Origin: an uncultured Eubacteriales bacterium
GTDB lineage: Bacteria; Bacillota; Clostridia; Oscillospirales; CAG-272
Assembly (NCBI GenBank): GCA_958414825.1
Contig: CATYXQ010000038.1
Span: 1 to 18,465 of the forward strand
DNA: 18,465 nt
Direction: 5' to 3'
Part shown: one piece after another, positions 1-7,136 of the stretch
Position numbering within the stretch: position 1 is the stretch's first letter
How the letters are laid out: each line of letters begins with the position of its first letter
The notes under the pieces: generated by a model
What the model was told of the DNA's origin: nothing
Seen by the model: only the letters and a program-made list of their open reading frames with translations
The model's database searches: none
Made by a program: the position numbers and the translations under genes

Positions 1-1728
1 GTATCCCAGATACGAGGATTTCAGTCCGGACAGTTCCTTGCTGACCAGATAGCAATCTTTATTGAATACTAGCGGCATGACCGGCATCTGATTCATCAGA
101 TACGCTTCCGCCTCTGCCAAAATATCCGCACGCTTGGCAACATCTTTCTCAGCAAAAGCACGTTCAATGATCTCATTATATCCGTCATCGTTATATCCGG
201 TTCGATGCGATATAAAATCATAGGTTTCACTGGACATATCGATTCCGTTGCCGGAAAATTCAAGTGCAAATGCGGCAAGCGCCGGAAAAGCATCGACGGA
301 AAGCATACTGACATCCACGGCGAGCACGTCAAAATCGCCGGTTTCATACGCTTCCTGCACCGAATCAATATAATAATCAATTTCTTCCGTATTTTCAACC
401 ACTGTTTCCACCGTTGCAGTCAATGGTCTGAGTTCAACTTTGAAACCAAGTTCGCTCCATACACCCGCAACATATTCCGCAACAGCCTGTTCCGCCTCAT
501 TTTGTTTATACGAGATTGAAAAACTGCCGTTCTTAACGCCGGCTTCAGCCAGAAGCGCGCGTGCGCCGTCCATATCCGCCGCCGTATTCAGAACACCGCC
601 ATGCACATCGCGGAAACTTTTTCCGCTTGTTGCATTAAAGACCGTATTGGCAATCAATCCGGTCGCCGGATCCGCATAAACCAAAATATCGGCAATCGCT
701 TTGCGGTCAACTGCCATGGAAAGCGCGCGGCGCACACGCGCATCGGCAAACAGCGGATTCGATGTATTAAACATATACGTATAGGTGGAATTTGCATCGG
801 TTACATGCGCCTGCTTTTGCAGTTCAGCACGTTTGGACAGCGGAACATCCCCCATGTACAAAATATTGCCTGCCGCATACTCGGCATAAATTGCATCGAG
901 ATCGTCAGCATAGGTACGCTGACCGGAGGGCTTCTCCTCTTCCTTTATAAAATGCACAAGAATCCGATAAGGCGTGACAAATTTATCCAACTTATCCTCT
1001 TCGGTATCACGGTAATAGTAGTTGTTGCGCTCCAGACGCATTGTATTTTCATCGCGGTCGATGGATTTAATCACCAGCGGTCCGTTGGTAACCAACGTTG
1101 CGTGTCGGCGAGACCAATATCTGGAATTGGAAGCAACGGAATCCTCACGCAGAGGAACCAAAGACAAGCTGGCAAGATTCTTTTTGAAATTTTCAAAATC
1201 AATCTTACCCTCAAAAGTAATCTCCAGCAAATAAGTATCCAGCGCCACAACACCCAAATCATCTATGGAGGCATTTCCCGCCTTGACCGTGCGTGCATTT
1301 TTCACTTCATACAAAAGTGACACCGCAGAACTCTTATAAGTCGGCTCCATCAGCCGCTTCCAGGCATAAACAAAATCATCCGCCGTGAGCGCGCGACCGT
1401 CCGACCATTTCGTCTCTTTTAGAGAAATGCGCATTTTATACTCTCCAGAAGCCGGATCCTCAATTGTTTCCACTTTTTCAGCCAGCCCGTTTACCAGCTT
1501 GCCATTCTCGTCCAAGCGGAACAGCCCCTCATAAATAAGCCCTAAAATCTTAACTGAAGCTTCATCCGTAATGTCCAGTCCGGGGTCGAACGCATAAAGA
1601 TCCCCCGTTATGTAAGCATTAAAAATATCGCCTTTGTCCTCACTGTCAATGTCAATTGAACCGCCGCAGGACGCAAGCGGCAAAATTACCGTCAACAAAC
1701 ATAAAATCAGAGTTATGACTCTCTTCAT
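1..1728 (-). CDS. Oligopeptide-type ABC transporter substrate-binding lipoprotein (family 5), 3' end outside window
   Basis: The minus strand stays open for 576 codons from the ATG at 1728 to the left edge, so the C-terminus is missing. The start is supported by GGAGG at 1739-1743, 10 nt upstream. Residues 1-21 form a lipoprotein signal: Lys2-Arg3, a hydrophobic core and a lipobox LASC with Cys21 as the lipidated residue. The mature protein has family 5 (OppA/DppA-like) features: an early 'YEGLFRLDENG' segment, 'WSDGRALTADDFVYAWKR', 'TNGPLVIKS' and 'ARVRRALSMAVDRKAI', then a C-terminal lobe ending 'MNQMPVMPLVFN'. It should bind an oligopeptide or similar solute outside the membrane and hand it to an ABC permease. 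No permease or ATPase gene is visible; these could lie beyond the left edge. The ligand cannot be inferred. Confidence 0.9.
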   Translation of the reverse strand, partial: MKRVITLILCLLTVILPLASCGGSIDIDSEDKGDIFNAYITGDLYAFDPGLDITDEASVKILGLIYEGLFRLDENGKLVNGLAEKVETIEDPASGEYKMRISLKETKWSDGRALTADDFVYAWKRLMEPTYKSSAVSLLYEVKNARTVKAGNASIDDLGVVALDTYLLEITFEGKIDFENFKKNLASLSLVPLREDSVASNSRYWSRRHATLVTNGPLVIKSIDRDENTMRLERNNYYYRDTEEDKLDKFVTPYRILVHFIKEEEKPSGQRTYADDLDAIYAEYAAGNILYMGDVPLSKRAELQKQAHVTDANSTYTYMFNTSNPLFADARVRRALSMAVDRKAIADILVYADPATGLIANTVFNATSGKSFRDVHGGVLNTAADMDGARALLAEAGVKNGSFSISYKQNEAEQAVAEYVAGVWSELGFKVELRPLTATVETVVENTEEIDYYIDSVQEAYETGDFDVLAVDVSMLSVDAFPALAAFALEFSGNGIDMSSETYDFISHRTGYNDDGYNEIIERAFAEKDVAKRADILAEAEAYLMNQMPVMPLVFNKDCYLVSKELSGLKSSYLGY

Positions 1729-1797
1729 CACAACTGGTCCTCCGAAATCCGTAATACATTTTCCGCTTATATGCTTTCGCATAAATTGGCTTTTTTT

Positions 1798-1826
1798 ATT
1801 ATATCATTAAATTAAAATGGAATCAA
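1798..1826 (-). promoter_or_regulatory. Sigma-A-type promoter for the substrate-binding lipoprotein gene
   Basis: Read on the minus strand, TTGATT (1821-1826) and a perfect TATAAT (1798-1803) are separated by exactly 17 nt. The start codon lies about 70 nt downstream of the -10. The -35 differs from consensus at one position. Confidence 0.7.
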
Positions 1827-2164
1827 TGAAATTTCAGCGAATTTTTATTATTGGGAATTATGCACAATCACGCTTTTTTATTTTTGTTATAAATAACGAT
1901 CAAAATTTTAATTCATATGTGACAGTATACACCATATTTCCGTGCCTGTCTATGTTAAACTATAAATATATAAACGGCCGTCGGAAACCAAGCCTTTTCG
2001 TGGCAATGCGCGCATTCACAGCCGCAAGATGCTTTCGAGGCGATCGATCTCCGCTTTGAAAACAAACGTTTATTTTGTACTTCGTCCGCAATATTTTTTT
2101 ACTTTATCGACCGTCTGTATATATGAAGCGTTCTGAGGGGAAAATTTTTCTTGAGGTGATTCAA
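1804..2164. other. Non-coding stretch between the lipoprotein gene and gpr
   Basis: No convincing gene lies here. The left half is very AT-rich and carries the lipoprotein promoter. Around 1975-2055 base composition returns to coding-like values without a supported reading frame. Small palindromes are visible: GTTAT-AA-ATAAC (1886-1897) and an AT-rich one at 2059-2076 (AAAAcAAAC/GTTTaTTTT). gpr genes are normally read by forespore sigma factors. The nearest match I see to a sigma-G-like pair is GTATA (1925-1929) with TATGTTA (1951-1957), but the 21-nt spacing is longer than usual, so I do not call it as a promoter. Confidence 0.5.
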
Positions 2165-3043
2165 ATGAAAAATTACAGCGTCCATACAGACCTTGCCTGC
2201 GAATCCGAAGCTTCGCACGACGGTGGAAAACTGGGGACACGGTATTCGGAAACGGACAAAAACGGTTTTAAAACTGCCCATCTCACCGTCTTGAATCAAG
2301 ACGGTGAGAAAGCGACCGGCAAACAAATCGGCACGTATATTACAGTTTTCTCGGAACTGATCTGCAACCTTGACGAAGCGCGTTTTGAAGCGCTGACTTC
2401 CCTGATTGCCGAAGAAATCGACGAACTCGCCAAGAACCTGCTCGGCGGCGCGCCGACCTGCGTGCTTGTAGCAGGTCTCGGCAACCGCGAAATCACTGCG
2501 GACAATATCGGCCCGAAAACAGTCGATAAGCTCACGGTAACACGTCATATTAAAGAACATGATGCCGCACTGTTCAACCGATTCGGGAAAGTACCGCTGT
2601 GCGCCATTGCGCCTGGCGTACTGGGGCAAACCGGTATAGAAACCGCCGAACTGCTCAGCAGCGTCAAAGAATGCGCGTCGCCGGATCTGATCATCGCAAT
2701 TGACGCGCTGGCCGCACGCTCTACCGAACGCCTCGGCGCAACCGTTCAGATTTCGGACAGCGGGATTTTTCCGGGCAGCGGAATCGGCAACAAGCGCAAC
2801 GAAATCAGCTTGGAAACTATGGGCGTTCCCGTAATTGCCATCGGCGTCCCGACGGTCGTCAATTCCGCAACACTGGTCTACGACGCGCTCTGCCGCGCCG
2901 GTTATACTCAAATTGACGAACAAATCGAAAAGGTTTTGCATGAGGGAGAGCGCTTTTATGTATCTCCAAGGCAAAGCGACACAATCAGCGAACGCGTCTC
3001 TATTCTGCTTGCCCATGCAATCGACGAGGTTTTCCTATACTGA
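2165..3043 (+). CDS. gpr: Spore germination protease GPR (peptidase A25 family)
   Basis: GPR degrades the small acid-soluble proteins that coat spore DNA, early in germination, and is stored in the forespore as a self-processed zymogen. This 292-residue protein has the family hallmarks: 'VAGLGNREITADNIGP' (about 102-117), 'IAPGVLGQTGIET' (148-160), 'IDALAARSTERL' (179-190) and 'QISDSGIFPGSGIGNKR' (195-211). Asp113 and Asp180 are my candidates for the two essential aspartates known in Bacillus megaterium GPR. The N-terminal 'SVHTD-LACE' resembles the autoprocessing site, which mimics the TE-(F/I)A site of the substrates, so the propeptide would be only nine residues. The start at 2165 is preferred because GAGGTGAT lies just upstream (2153-2160); the in-frame ATG at 2075 has no such site. 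It is shorter than the roughly 370-residue Bacillus protein, mainly at the two ends. Confidence 0.95.
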   Translation: MKNYSVHTDLACESEASHDGGKLGTRYSETDKNGFKTAHLTVLNQDGEKATGKQIGTYITVFSELICNLDEARFEALTSLIAEEIDELAKNLLGGAPTCVLVAGLGNREITADNIGPKTVDKLTVTRHIKEHDAALFNRFGKVPLCAIAPGVLGQTGIETAELLSSVKECASPDLIIAIDALAARSTERLGATVQISDSGIFPGSGIGNKRNEISLETMGVPVIAIGVPTVVNSATLVYDALCRAGYTQIDEQIEKVLHEGERFYVSPRQSDTISERVSILLAHAIDEVFLY

Positions 3044-3055
3044 GGAGGTACGCCT

Positions 3056-4318
3056 ATGCAGCTACAAATGAATAACGAAACAGAAGCGATCGGGCGGCAG
3101 GCACTGCCGCCCGCACCGGAAGATATGAACATACCGGAACAGCCAAGGCAAAGAAGCGGCAGGCACTACGCAATGCAGAGTTTTGCCTGCATATTTTGCG
3201 CAGCCGCCGCTCTGTTCGTCCTCTTTATCTGCGCGCTTGACAAAATCGACGAAATCCGAGATCGCGGCCTGTTAGAATATTTAAGCGAAGAAATCCTAAA
3301 AACCGGCGGCGATAGCAAAAGTCTCGGCGATCTAATGAGCGTCGCGGCTTTCGGACACAGCGATCTCCAAGCCGATACAGACGCCGAAAAGCCGGATATA
3401 CCCGTACAGGCCGTACCGATTCTGCCGCGTATTTTTTACATACCGAAAGAGCAGATTGCGGACGAGATCTATCTGGAAAAAGAGGAACTGGAACGAAAAA
3501 TATTTGAACTGTATTCTTTCGATTATTCCAAAGTTCCGTCAAATAAATACGCCATTATTCCAACTGATCTCTCCGCAGCGCAGGAGACGGAACTGAAAAA
3601 CGACACCGCTTTCAATATCAATATGGCCGAAATCTCCAAACAGGCAAAACTGCTGGAGCCGATCACACCGGGCGCCGATCCGCTGGTTTTGATTGTGCAC
3701 ACGCACGGAACAGAGAGCTTTTCCGAAGAGGGATCCATCTACTACGACGAACAATACAACCAACCGCGCAGCGAAAACACTTCCGAAAATATTGTTGCAG
3801 TCGGGCGCGTTCTCGCAAGTGAACTCAACGCGCGCGGCATTCCCACTCTGCACTGTGAAATCATGCATGACAAAGAATCCTATATCCATGCCTACGAACG
3901 AAGCGCAGAAAGTATTGCTCGTTATCTGGAAGAATACCCATCCATCCAATACGTATTTGACGTTCACCGCGATTCGGTTATCCGAAACGACCTTTCCAAA
4001 CTTCGACCGGTTACACTCTACAAGGGAACCCCCTGCGCACAGATCATGATGATCGTCGGTTCAAGTGAAAAGGGCGCCGGAGAATACAACTGGGAAAGCA
4101 ATCTGATTCTTGCGGAGGCAATTCAGCAGCGCTTGTTCTCCGATACACTCGGCATACCGAGAAAATTATATCTCCGCGGCGCTTCCTACAATCAGCAACT
4201 TGCAAAGCATGGTCTGCTTCTGGAAATCGGCAGTTGCGGCAATTATCTAAGCGAAGCGCAAAACGCGGCAAAAGCGTTTGCAAAAGCATTTGCAGACATC
4301 CTGTTCGGGAAATCATAG
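3056..4318 (+). CDS. spoIIP: Stage II sporulation protein P (peptidoglycan amidase/endopeptidase of engulfment)
   Basis: SpoIIP is the membrane-anchored zinc-dependent enzyme that, with SpoIID and SpoIIM, thins septal peptidoglycan so that the mother cell can engulf the forespore. The 420-residue protein has a cytoplasmic N-terminus, one membrane segment at about 42-61, a variable extracytoplasmic linker to about residue 205, and the SpoIIP catalytic domain. That domain shows 'VLIVHTHGTESF' with His215, 'FDVHRDSV' with His304, and 'LLLEIGSCGN' with Glu390. His215 and His304 are 89 residues apart, the spacing known for the two essential histidines of the Bacillus subtilis enzyme. The start has an excellent AGGAGG (3043-3048) overlapping the gpr stop codon, 7 nt before the ATG. 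This indicates co-transcription and translational coupling with gpr, the usual gene order. A strong terminator follows. Confidence 0.95.
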   Translation: MQLQMNNETEAIGRQALPPAPEDMNIPEQPRQRSGRHYAMQSFACIFCAAAALFVLFICALDKIDEIRDRGLLEYLSEEILKTGGDSKSLGDLMSVAAFGHSDLQADTDAEKPDIPVQAVPILPRIFYIPKEQIADEIYLEKEELERKIFELYSFDYSKVPSNKYAIIPTDLSAAQETELKNDTAFNINMAEISKQAKLLEPITPGADPLVLIVHTHGTESFSEEGSIYYDEQYNQPRSENTSENIVAVGRVLASELNARGIPTLHCEIMHDKESYIHAYERSAESIARYLEEYPSIQYVFDVHRDSVIRNDLSKLRPVTLYKGTPCAQIMMIVGSSEKGAGEYNWESNLILAEAIQQRLFSDTLGIPRKLYLRGASYNQQLAKHGLLLEIGSCGNYLSEAQNAAKAFAKAFADILFGKS

Positions 4319-4343
4319 TCAAGCGTTCAAATATCGCAGACGC

Positions 4344-4387
4344 GCAAAAAGGAATCCGCCGTTTTATATCGGCGGATTCCTTTTTGC
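4344..4387 (+). terminator. Rho-independent terminator after spoIIP
   Basis: A perfect 18-bp stem (4344-4361 with 4370-4387) closes an 8-nt loop. The outer part is A5/T5, so a T-run is built into the descending arm. Its symmetry would let it also end transcripts arriving from the right on the minus strand. Confidence 0.9.
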
Positions 4388-4440
4388 ACCGAGGATCCTT
4401 GACGCATAATTCTTCCAAAATACCGCAATGTCCGACCATT

Positions 4441-4590
4441 TCAATTTTTAATAGAAAACATTTCTAAAAATCTGTTGACAAATTCCGCCGGATTCTCTAT
4501 CATTAGAGTAGCGTCTTTCGGATCAACCCCGATTCCATACTCTGAGAGCGTTATATTTGCAATCTTGTAATTTTGCAATTCAGTAAAATG
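4441..4590 (-). pseudogene. Probable C-terminal remnant of an alpha/beta-hydrolase-like gene
   Basis: On the minus strand 49 sense codons and a TGA (4443-4441) follow an in-frame TAA at 4593-4591. The translation looks like real protein and ends '...DATLMIENPAEFVNRFLEMF' plus four residues. The 'MIENPAEF..RFLEMF' part resembles the last helix of alpha/beta hydrolases (pattern 'M.E.PEEF...L..FL'). There is no good start: the only early initiation-type codon is a TTG at 4578-4576 with no ribosome binding site, and sequence further upstream does not continue the protein. I read it as the tail of a decayed gene. The match is from memory and short, so the family is uncertain. A plus-strand promoter (4475-4503) lies inside it. 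Confidence 0.4.
4475..4503 (+). promoter_or_regulatory. Sigma-A-type promoter, probably for sufCB
   Basis: A perfect TTGACA (4475-4480) and TATCAT (4498-4503, five of six) are separated by 17 nt. Transcription from here would give an untranslated leader of about 155 nt before sufC. An inverted repeat AGAGTA (4505-4510)/TACTCT about 30 nt apart follows the -10; its role is unknown. Confidence 0.6.
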
Positions 4591-4667
4591 TTATTCTTCT
4601 TTAAAAAAGTATATAGAGCAAAAGCAAAATGGCAAAAATACGTATAAAAATCTGCGAGGAATAAAAA

Positions 4668-5396
4668 ATGTTAAAACTTTCGCACATTTCCTGGGAAACG
4701 CCGGATCAAACCAAGATCTTAAACGATCTCAGTCTGACGATACCCGACAATAAACTGGTGGTTATCACCGGATCAAACGGCGGCGGTAAAACCACGCTGG
4801 CGAAGATCATTGCGGGACTCTATACCCAATCTTCAGGTAAAATTCTCATGGACGGAACCGATATTTCCGATCTTGATATTACCGAACGCGCCAAAAAAGG
4901 CATCAGCTTCGCTTTTCAGCAACCGGTTCGGTTTAAAGGCATCACGGTACGCAAGCTGCTGGAATTGTCTTCCGGCAACACATTGAAAGAGGACAAACTG
5001 TGTGAAATTTTAAGCCAGGTAGGCCTCTGCGCGCGGGAATATATCGACCGTGAGATCAACGCCACGCTTTCCGGCGGCGAAATTAAGCGTATTGAGATCG
5101 CATCCGTGCTGGCAAGGCACACAAAAATTTCAATTTTTGACGAACCCGAAGCGGGGATAGATCTCTGGAGCTTTACAAATCTGATTCAGGTATTTCAGCA
5201 AATTCGGCAAAGCCTGACCGGTACCCTGATCATCATCTCCCATCAGGAACGAATTTTGCAAATTGCCGATGAGATTGTAGTGATCGCAAACGGAACCGTT
5301 CAATCGTCCGGTCCAAGAGACGAAATACTGTATAAGCTACTCGCCGGCAAGGAATTTGTACCGGCTTGCTCAAAGCAGGAGGCCATGTTTCAATGA
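4668..5396 (+). CDS. sufC: SufC-type ABC ATPase of iron-sulfur cluster assembly
   Basis: SufC is a soluble ABC-fold ATPase that powers the SufB scaffold during iron-sulfur cluster assembly. The 242-residue protein has a Walker A 'GSNGGGKTT' (about 35-43), a Q-loop in 'FAFQQPVRF', the signature 'LSGGEIKR', a Walker B 'ISIFDEPEAG' and an H-loop 'IIISHQERI'. Nothing in it looks like a membrane-transporter partner, and the next gene is sufB, which settles the assignment. The start is supported by GAGGA 7 nt upstream (4656-4660). Its stop overlaps the sufB start by 4 nt (ATGA), so the pair is translationally coupled. No sufS, sufU or sufD is next to it. Confidence 0.93.
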   Translation: MLKLSHISWETPDQTKILNDLSLTIPDNKLVVITGSNGGGKTTLAKIIAGLYTQSSGKILMDGTDISDLDITERAKKGISFAFQQPVRFKGITVRKLLELSSGNTLKEDKLCEILSQVGLCAREYIDREINATLSGGEIKRIEIASVLARHTKISIFDEPEAGIDLWSFTNLIQVFQQIRQSLTGTLIIISHQERILQIADEIVVIANGTVQSSGPRDEILYKLLAGKEFVPACSKQEAMFQ

Positions 5397-6310
5397 AAGA
5401 AATCACAAAAGAACTGCTGCGCCAAATATCCGGACATGACGGCAATTTTACCGGCGCATATAACCTTCGAGAGGACGGTTGCTGCGCGGGACGGCAATCC
5501 AGCGCGCATATTAAAATTGAATCCAAAACAGACAATCCGGGGCTCGAAATTCATGTTGATCCCTACACGGCGGGAGAAACGGTTTACATTCCTGCATGCG
5601 TCACACACGGGGACGTAGACGACCTTGTATACAACGATTTTTACATCGGTGAAAACGCGGATGTTACCATTGTAGCCGGATGCGGCGTCCACACCGATAC
5701 CGGAGAACCTGCGCGTCACAACGGCATCCACCGTTTCATTCTTGCAAAGGGGTCCAAAGTAAAATATATTGAAAAGCACATCGGAACCGGAAAAGGCGCC
5801 GGACTCCGCTCGATTGATCCGGTCACAGAAGTACAAATCGGAGAAAACGCCGTCTTGGAGATGGATACGGCGCAAATCGGCGGTGTTGACCGCACAACGC
5901 GAAAAACTACCGCTACGCTGGACGCCGGCGCACGGCTGTTAATCCGCGAACGGCTGCTCACCGAAGCGGAACAAACAGCAAAAACCGAATTTTATGTGGA
6001 ATTGAACGGAGACGGTTCCGGCGTCGATCTGATGTCCCGCTCCGTGGCAAGAGACCACTCCCACCAGTCCTACCATTCGGTGATTATCGGAAACGCCCCC
6101 TGCACCGGCCATTCGGAATGCGACGCGATTTTAGCGGATTCAGGCATAGTGGACGCAGCCCCGGAACTGTGCGCGCACAACAACGACGCCGTTTTAATTC
6201 ACGAAGCGGCAATCGGAAAGATTGCGGGCGAACAGATTATGAAACTGCGCACCTTGGGACTCACTGAAAAAGAAGCGGAATCTACCATTATCAACGGATT
6301 TTTAAGCTGA
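5393..6310 (+). CDS. sufB: Short SufB-family scaffold protein (SmsB-like)
   Basis: This 305-residue protein is a SufB/SufD-family beta-helix scaffold on which iron-sulfur clusters are assembled together with SufC. The C-terminal core is typical: 'CTGHSECDAIL', 'DAAPELCAHNNDAVLIHEAAIGKI' split around residue 260, then 'EQIMKLRTLGLTEKEAE'. Cys243 and His270-Glu271 fall where E. coli SufB Cys405 and Glu434, and SufD His360, are placed. A homodimer could therefore provide the residues that the E. coli SufB-SufD pair divides between two proteins. It lacks the large N-terminal region of classical SufB (over 450 residues). This fits the two-gene minimal SUF system (SmsCB) of strict anaerobes. The start at 5393 is chosen for AGGAGG at 5377-5382, 10 nt upstream, and the ATGA overlap with sufC. 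The in-frame ATG at 5366 lacks such support. Confidence 0.92.
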   Translation: MKEITKELLRQISGHDGNFTGAYNLREDGCCAGRQSSAHIKIESKTDNPGLEIHVDPYTAGETVYIPACVTHGDVDDLVYNDFYIGENADVTIVAGCGVHTDTGEPARHNGIHRFILAKGSKVKYIEKHIGTGKGAGLRSIDPVTEVQIGENAVLEMDTAQIGGVDRTTRKTTATLDAGARLLIRERLLTEAEQTAKTEFYVELNGDGSGVDLMSRSVARDHSHQSYHSVIIGNAPCTGHSECDAILADSGIVDAAPELCAHNNDAVLIHEAAIGKIAGEQIMKLRTLGLTEKEAESTIINGFLS

Positions 6311-6348
6311 CGCCGCTTTCACACTGATTTTCACAAGTAAAAACTCTG

Positions 6349-6373
6349 AAAGGACGCTTGCAGCGTCCTTTTT
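6349..6373 (+). terminator. Rho-independent terminator after sufB
   Basis: The stem AAAGGACGC (6349-6357) pairs with GCGTCCTTT (6363-6371) around the loop ttgca and runs into a T-tract. Confidence 0.88.
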
Positions 6374-6427
6374 CTATTTGCTCTGTTTGCCGACAAAAAC
6401 AAAACGGCGATGATTTGCTTATCTGTT

Positions 6428-6456
6428 TTGCGTTGACTTTTATACACAAATATGAT
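6428..6456 (+). promoter_or_regulatory. Candidate promoter for plsY
   Basis: TTGCGT (6428-6433) and TATGAT (6451-6456) are 17 nt apart. The -10 is good and the -35 is weak. An overlapping TTGACT (6433-6438) has a poorer spacing to any -10. The promoter lies after the suf terminator and 66 nt before the plsY start. Confidence 0.4.
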
Positions 6457-6521
6457 AAAGTGTAAACAAAAGATATTTAAAATTATACATAGCGTACATC
6501 AATATGAGCGGAGATGAAAAA

Positions 6522-7136
6522 ATGCCGAAAGCGCTGTTTTTTACCATTATCGGATATTTATGCGGCAGCATTTTGTTTGCAAAATGGTTCGGATATCTGC
6601 TGTGCAACACTGATATTACCGAAAACAGCCGCGACCGCAATCCGGGAACAGCCAACGCCTTTCTGTTCGGCGGATTCCGATGCGGAATCATAACCCTTTT
6701 TTGCGAACTTATAAAAGGGTTCCTGCCGGTTTTTTTATACCGAAATACAACTCCGCTTCCCGACAGTTATGCCGGTCTTCCCCTGGTGATGGCAGCACCC
6801 GTAGCCGGCCATGTCTTCCCTGTGTTTCATCATTTTCGCGGCGGCAAAGGAATTGCCGTTTCATTTGGATGTTTGATCGGATTGTTTCCGGACGCGCGTC
6901 CGGCGCTGATTTTGGCATTTGTTTTTATTTTCTTTTCAACGGTCGTGGTCGTTTCTCCGCATTACTACAGAACATTTCTAACCTATGCGGTATCAGCGGC
7001 GCTGATGCTGCGATATGTTCAGGATTTCTGGCTCATATCGGGATTTGGGCTGATTTCGGCGCTTATCATGATTAAACTTCTGATGAGCACAGAAGAAAAA
7101 GGAAAGTGTAGGATACGACTGTTATGGAAGCATTGA
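6522..7136 (+). CDS. plsY: PlsY-family glycerol-3-phosphate acyltransferase
   Basis: PlsY is an integral membrane enzyme that moves an acyl group from acyl-phosphate to glycerol-3-phosphate, the first acylation in bacterial phospholipid synthesis. The 204-residue protein has several hydrophobic segments and the three family motifs: 'CGSILFA' near the N-terminus, 'RDRNPGTANAF' (motif 1 variant; many members have GSGNPGATN), 'ELIKGFLPV', and 'GHVFPVFHHFRGGKGIAVSFG'. Start 6522 is preferred because GGAG lies 8 nt upstream (6510-6513); an in-frame ATG at 6504 would add six residues. The gene overlaps the next one by 13 nt, so both are probably one transcript. The replacement of the usual glycines before NPG suggests a divergent PlsY subfamily, not loss of function, because the rest of the motif is intact. 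Confidence 0.88.
   Translation: MPKALFFTIIGYLCGSILFAKWFGYLLCNTDITENSRDRNPGTANAFLFGGFRCGIITLFCELIKGFLPVFLYRNTTPLPDSYAGLPLVMAAPVAGHVFPVFHHFRGGKGIAVSFGCLIGLFPDARPALILAFVFIFFSTVVVVSPHYYRTFLTYAVSAALMLRYVQDFWLISGFGLISALIMIKLLMSTEEKGKCRIRLLWKH

Noticed and set aside
601..1320. 239-codon plus-strand open frame within the first 1.7 kb
   Set aside because: It is antisense to the substrate-binding lipoprotein, whose signal, lipobox and family motifs are clear on the minus strand.
1817..2059. 80-codon plus-strand open frame between the lipoprotein gene and gpr
   Set aside because: It spans AT-rich and GC-normal sequence with no coding character, and there is no ribosome binding site before its ATG.
2005..2060. 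Short minus-strand peptide ending 'KAEIDRLESILRL' in the gpr upstream region
   Set aside because: It looks protein-like, but only 16 codons follow an in-frame stop and there is no start signal, so it is too short to call even a remnant.
2099..3016. 305-codon open frame on the minus strand opposite gpr
   Set aside because: It mirrors the strongly conserved GPR protein, has no ribosome binding site, and its translation shows no family motif or plausible composition.
5390..5875. 161-codon minus-strand open frame opposite sufB
   Set aside because: It is a shadow of the well-supported sufB reading frame, with no initiation signal.
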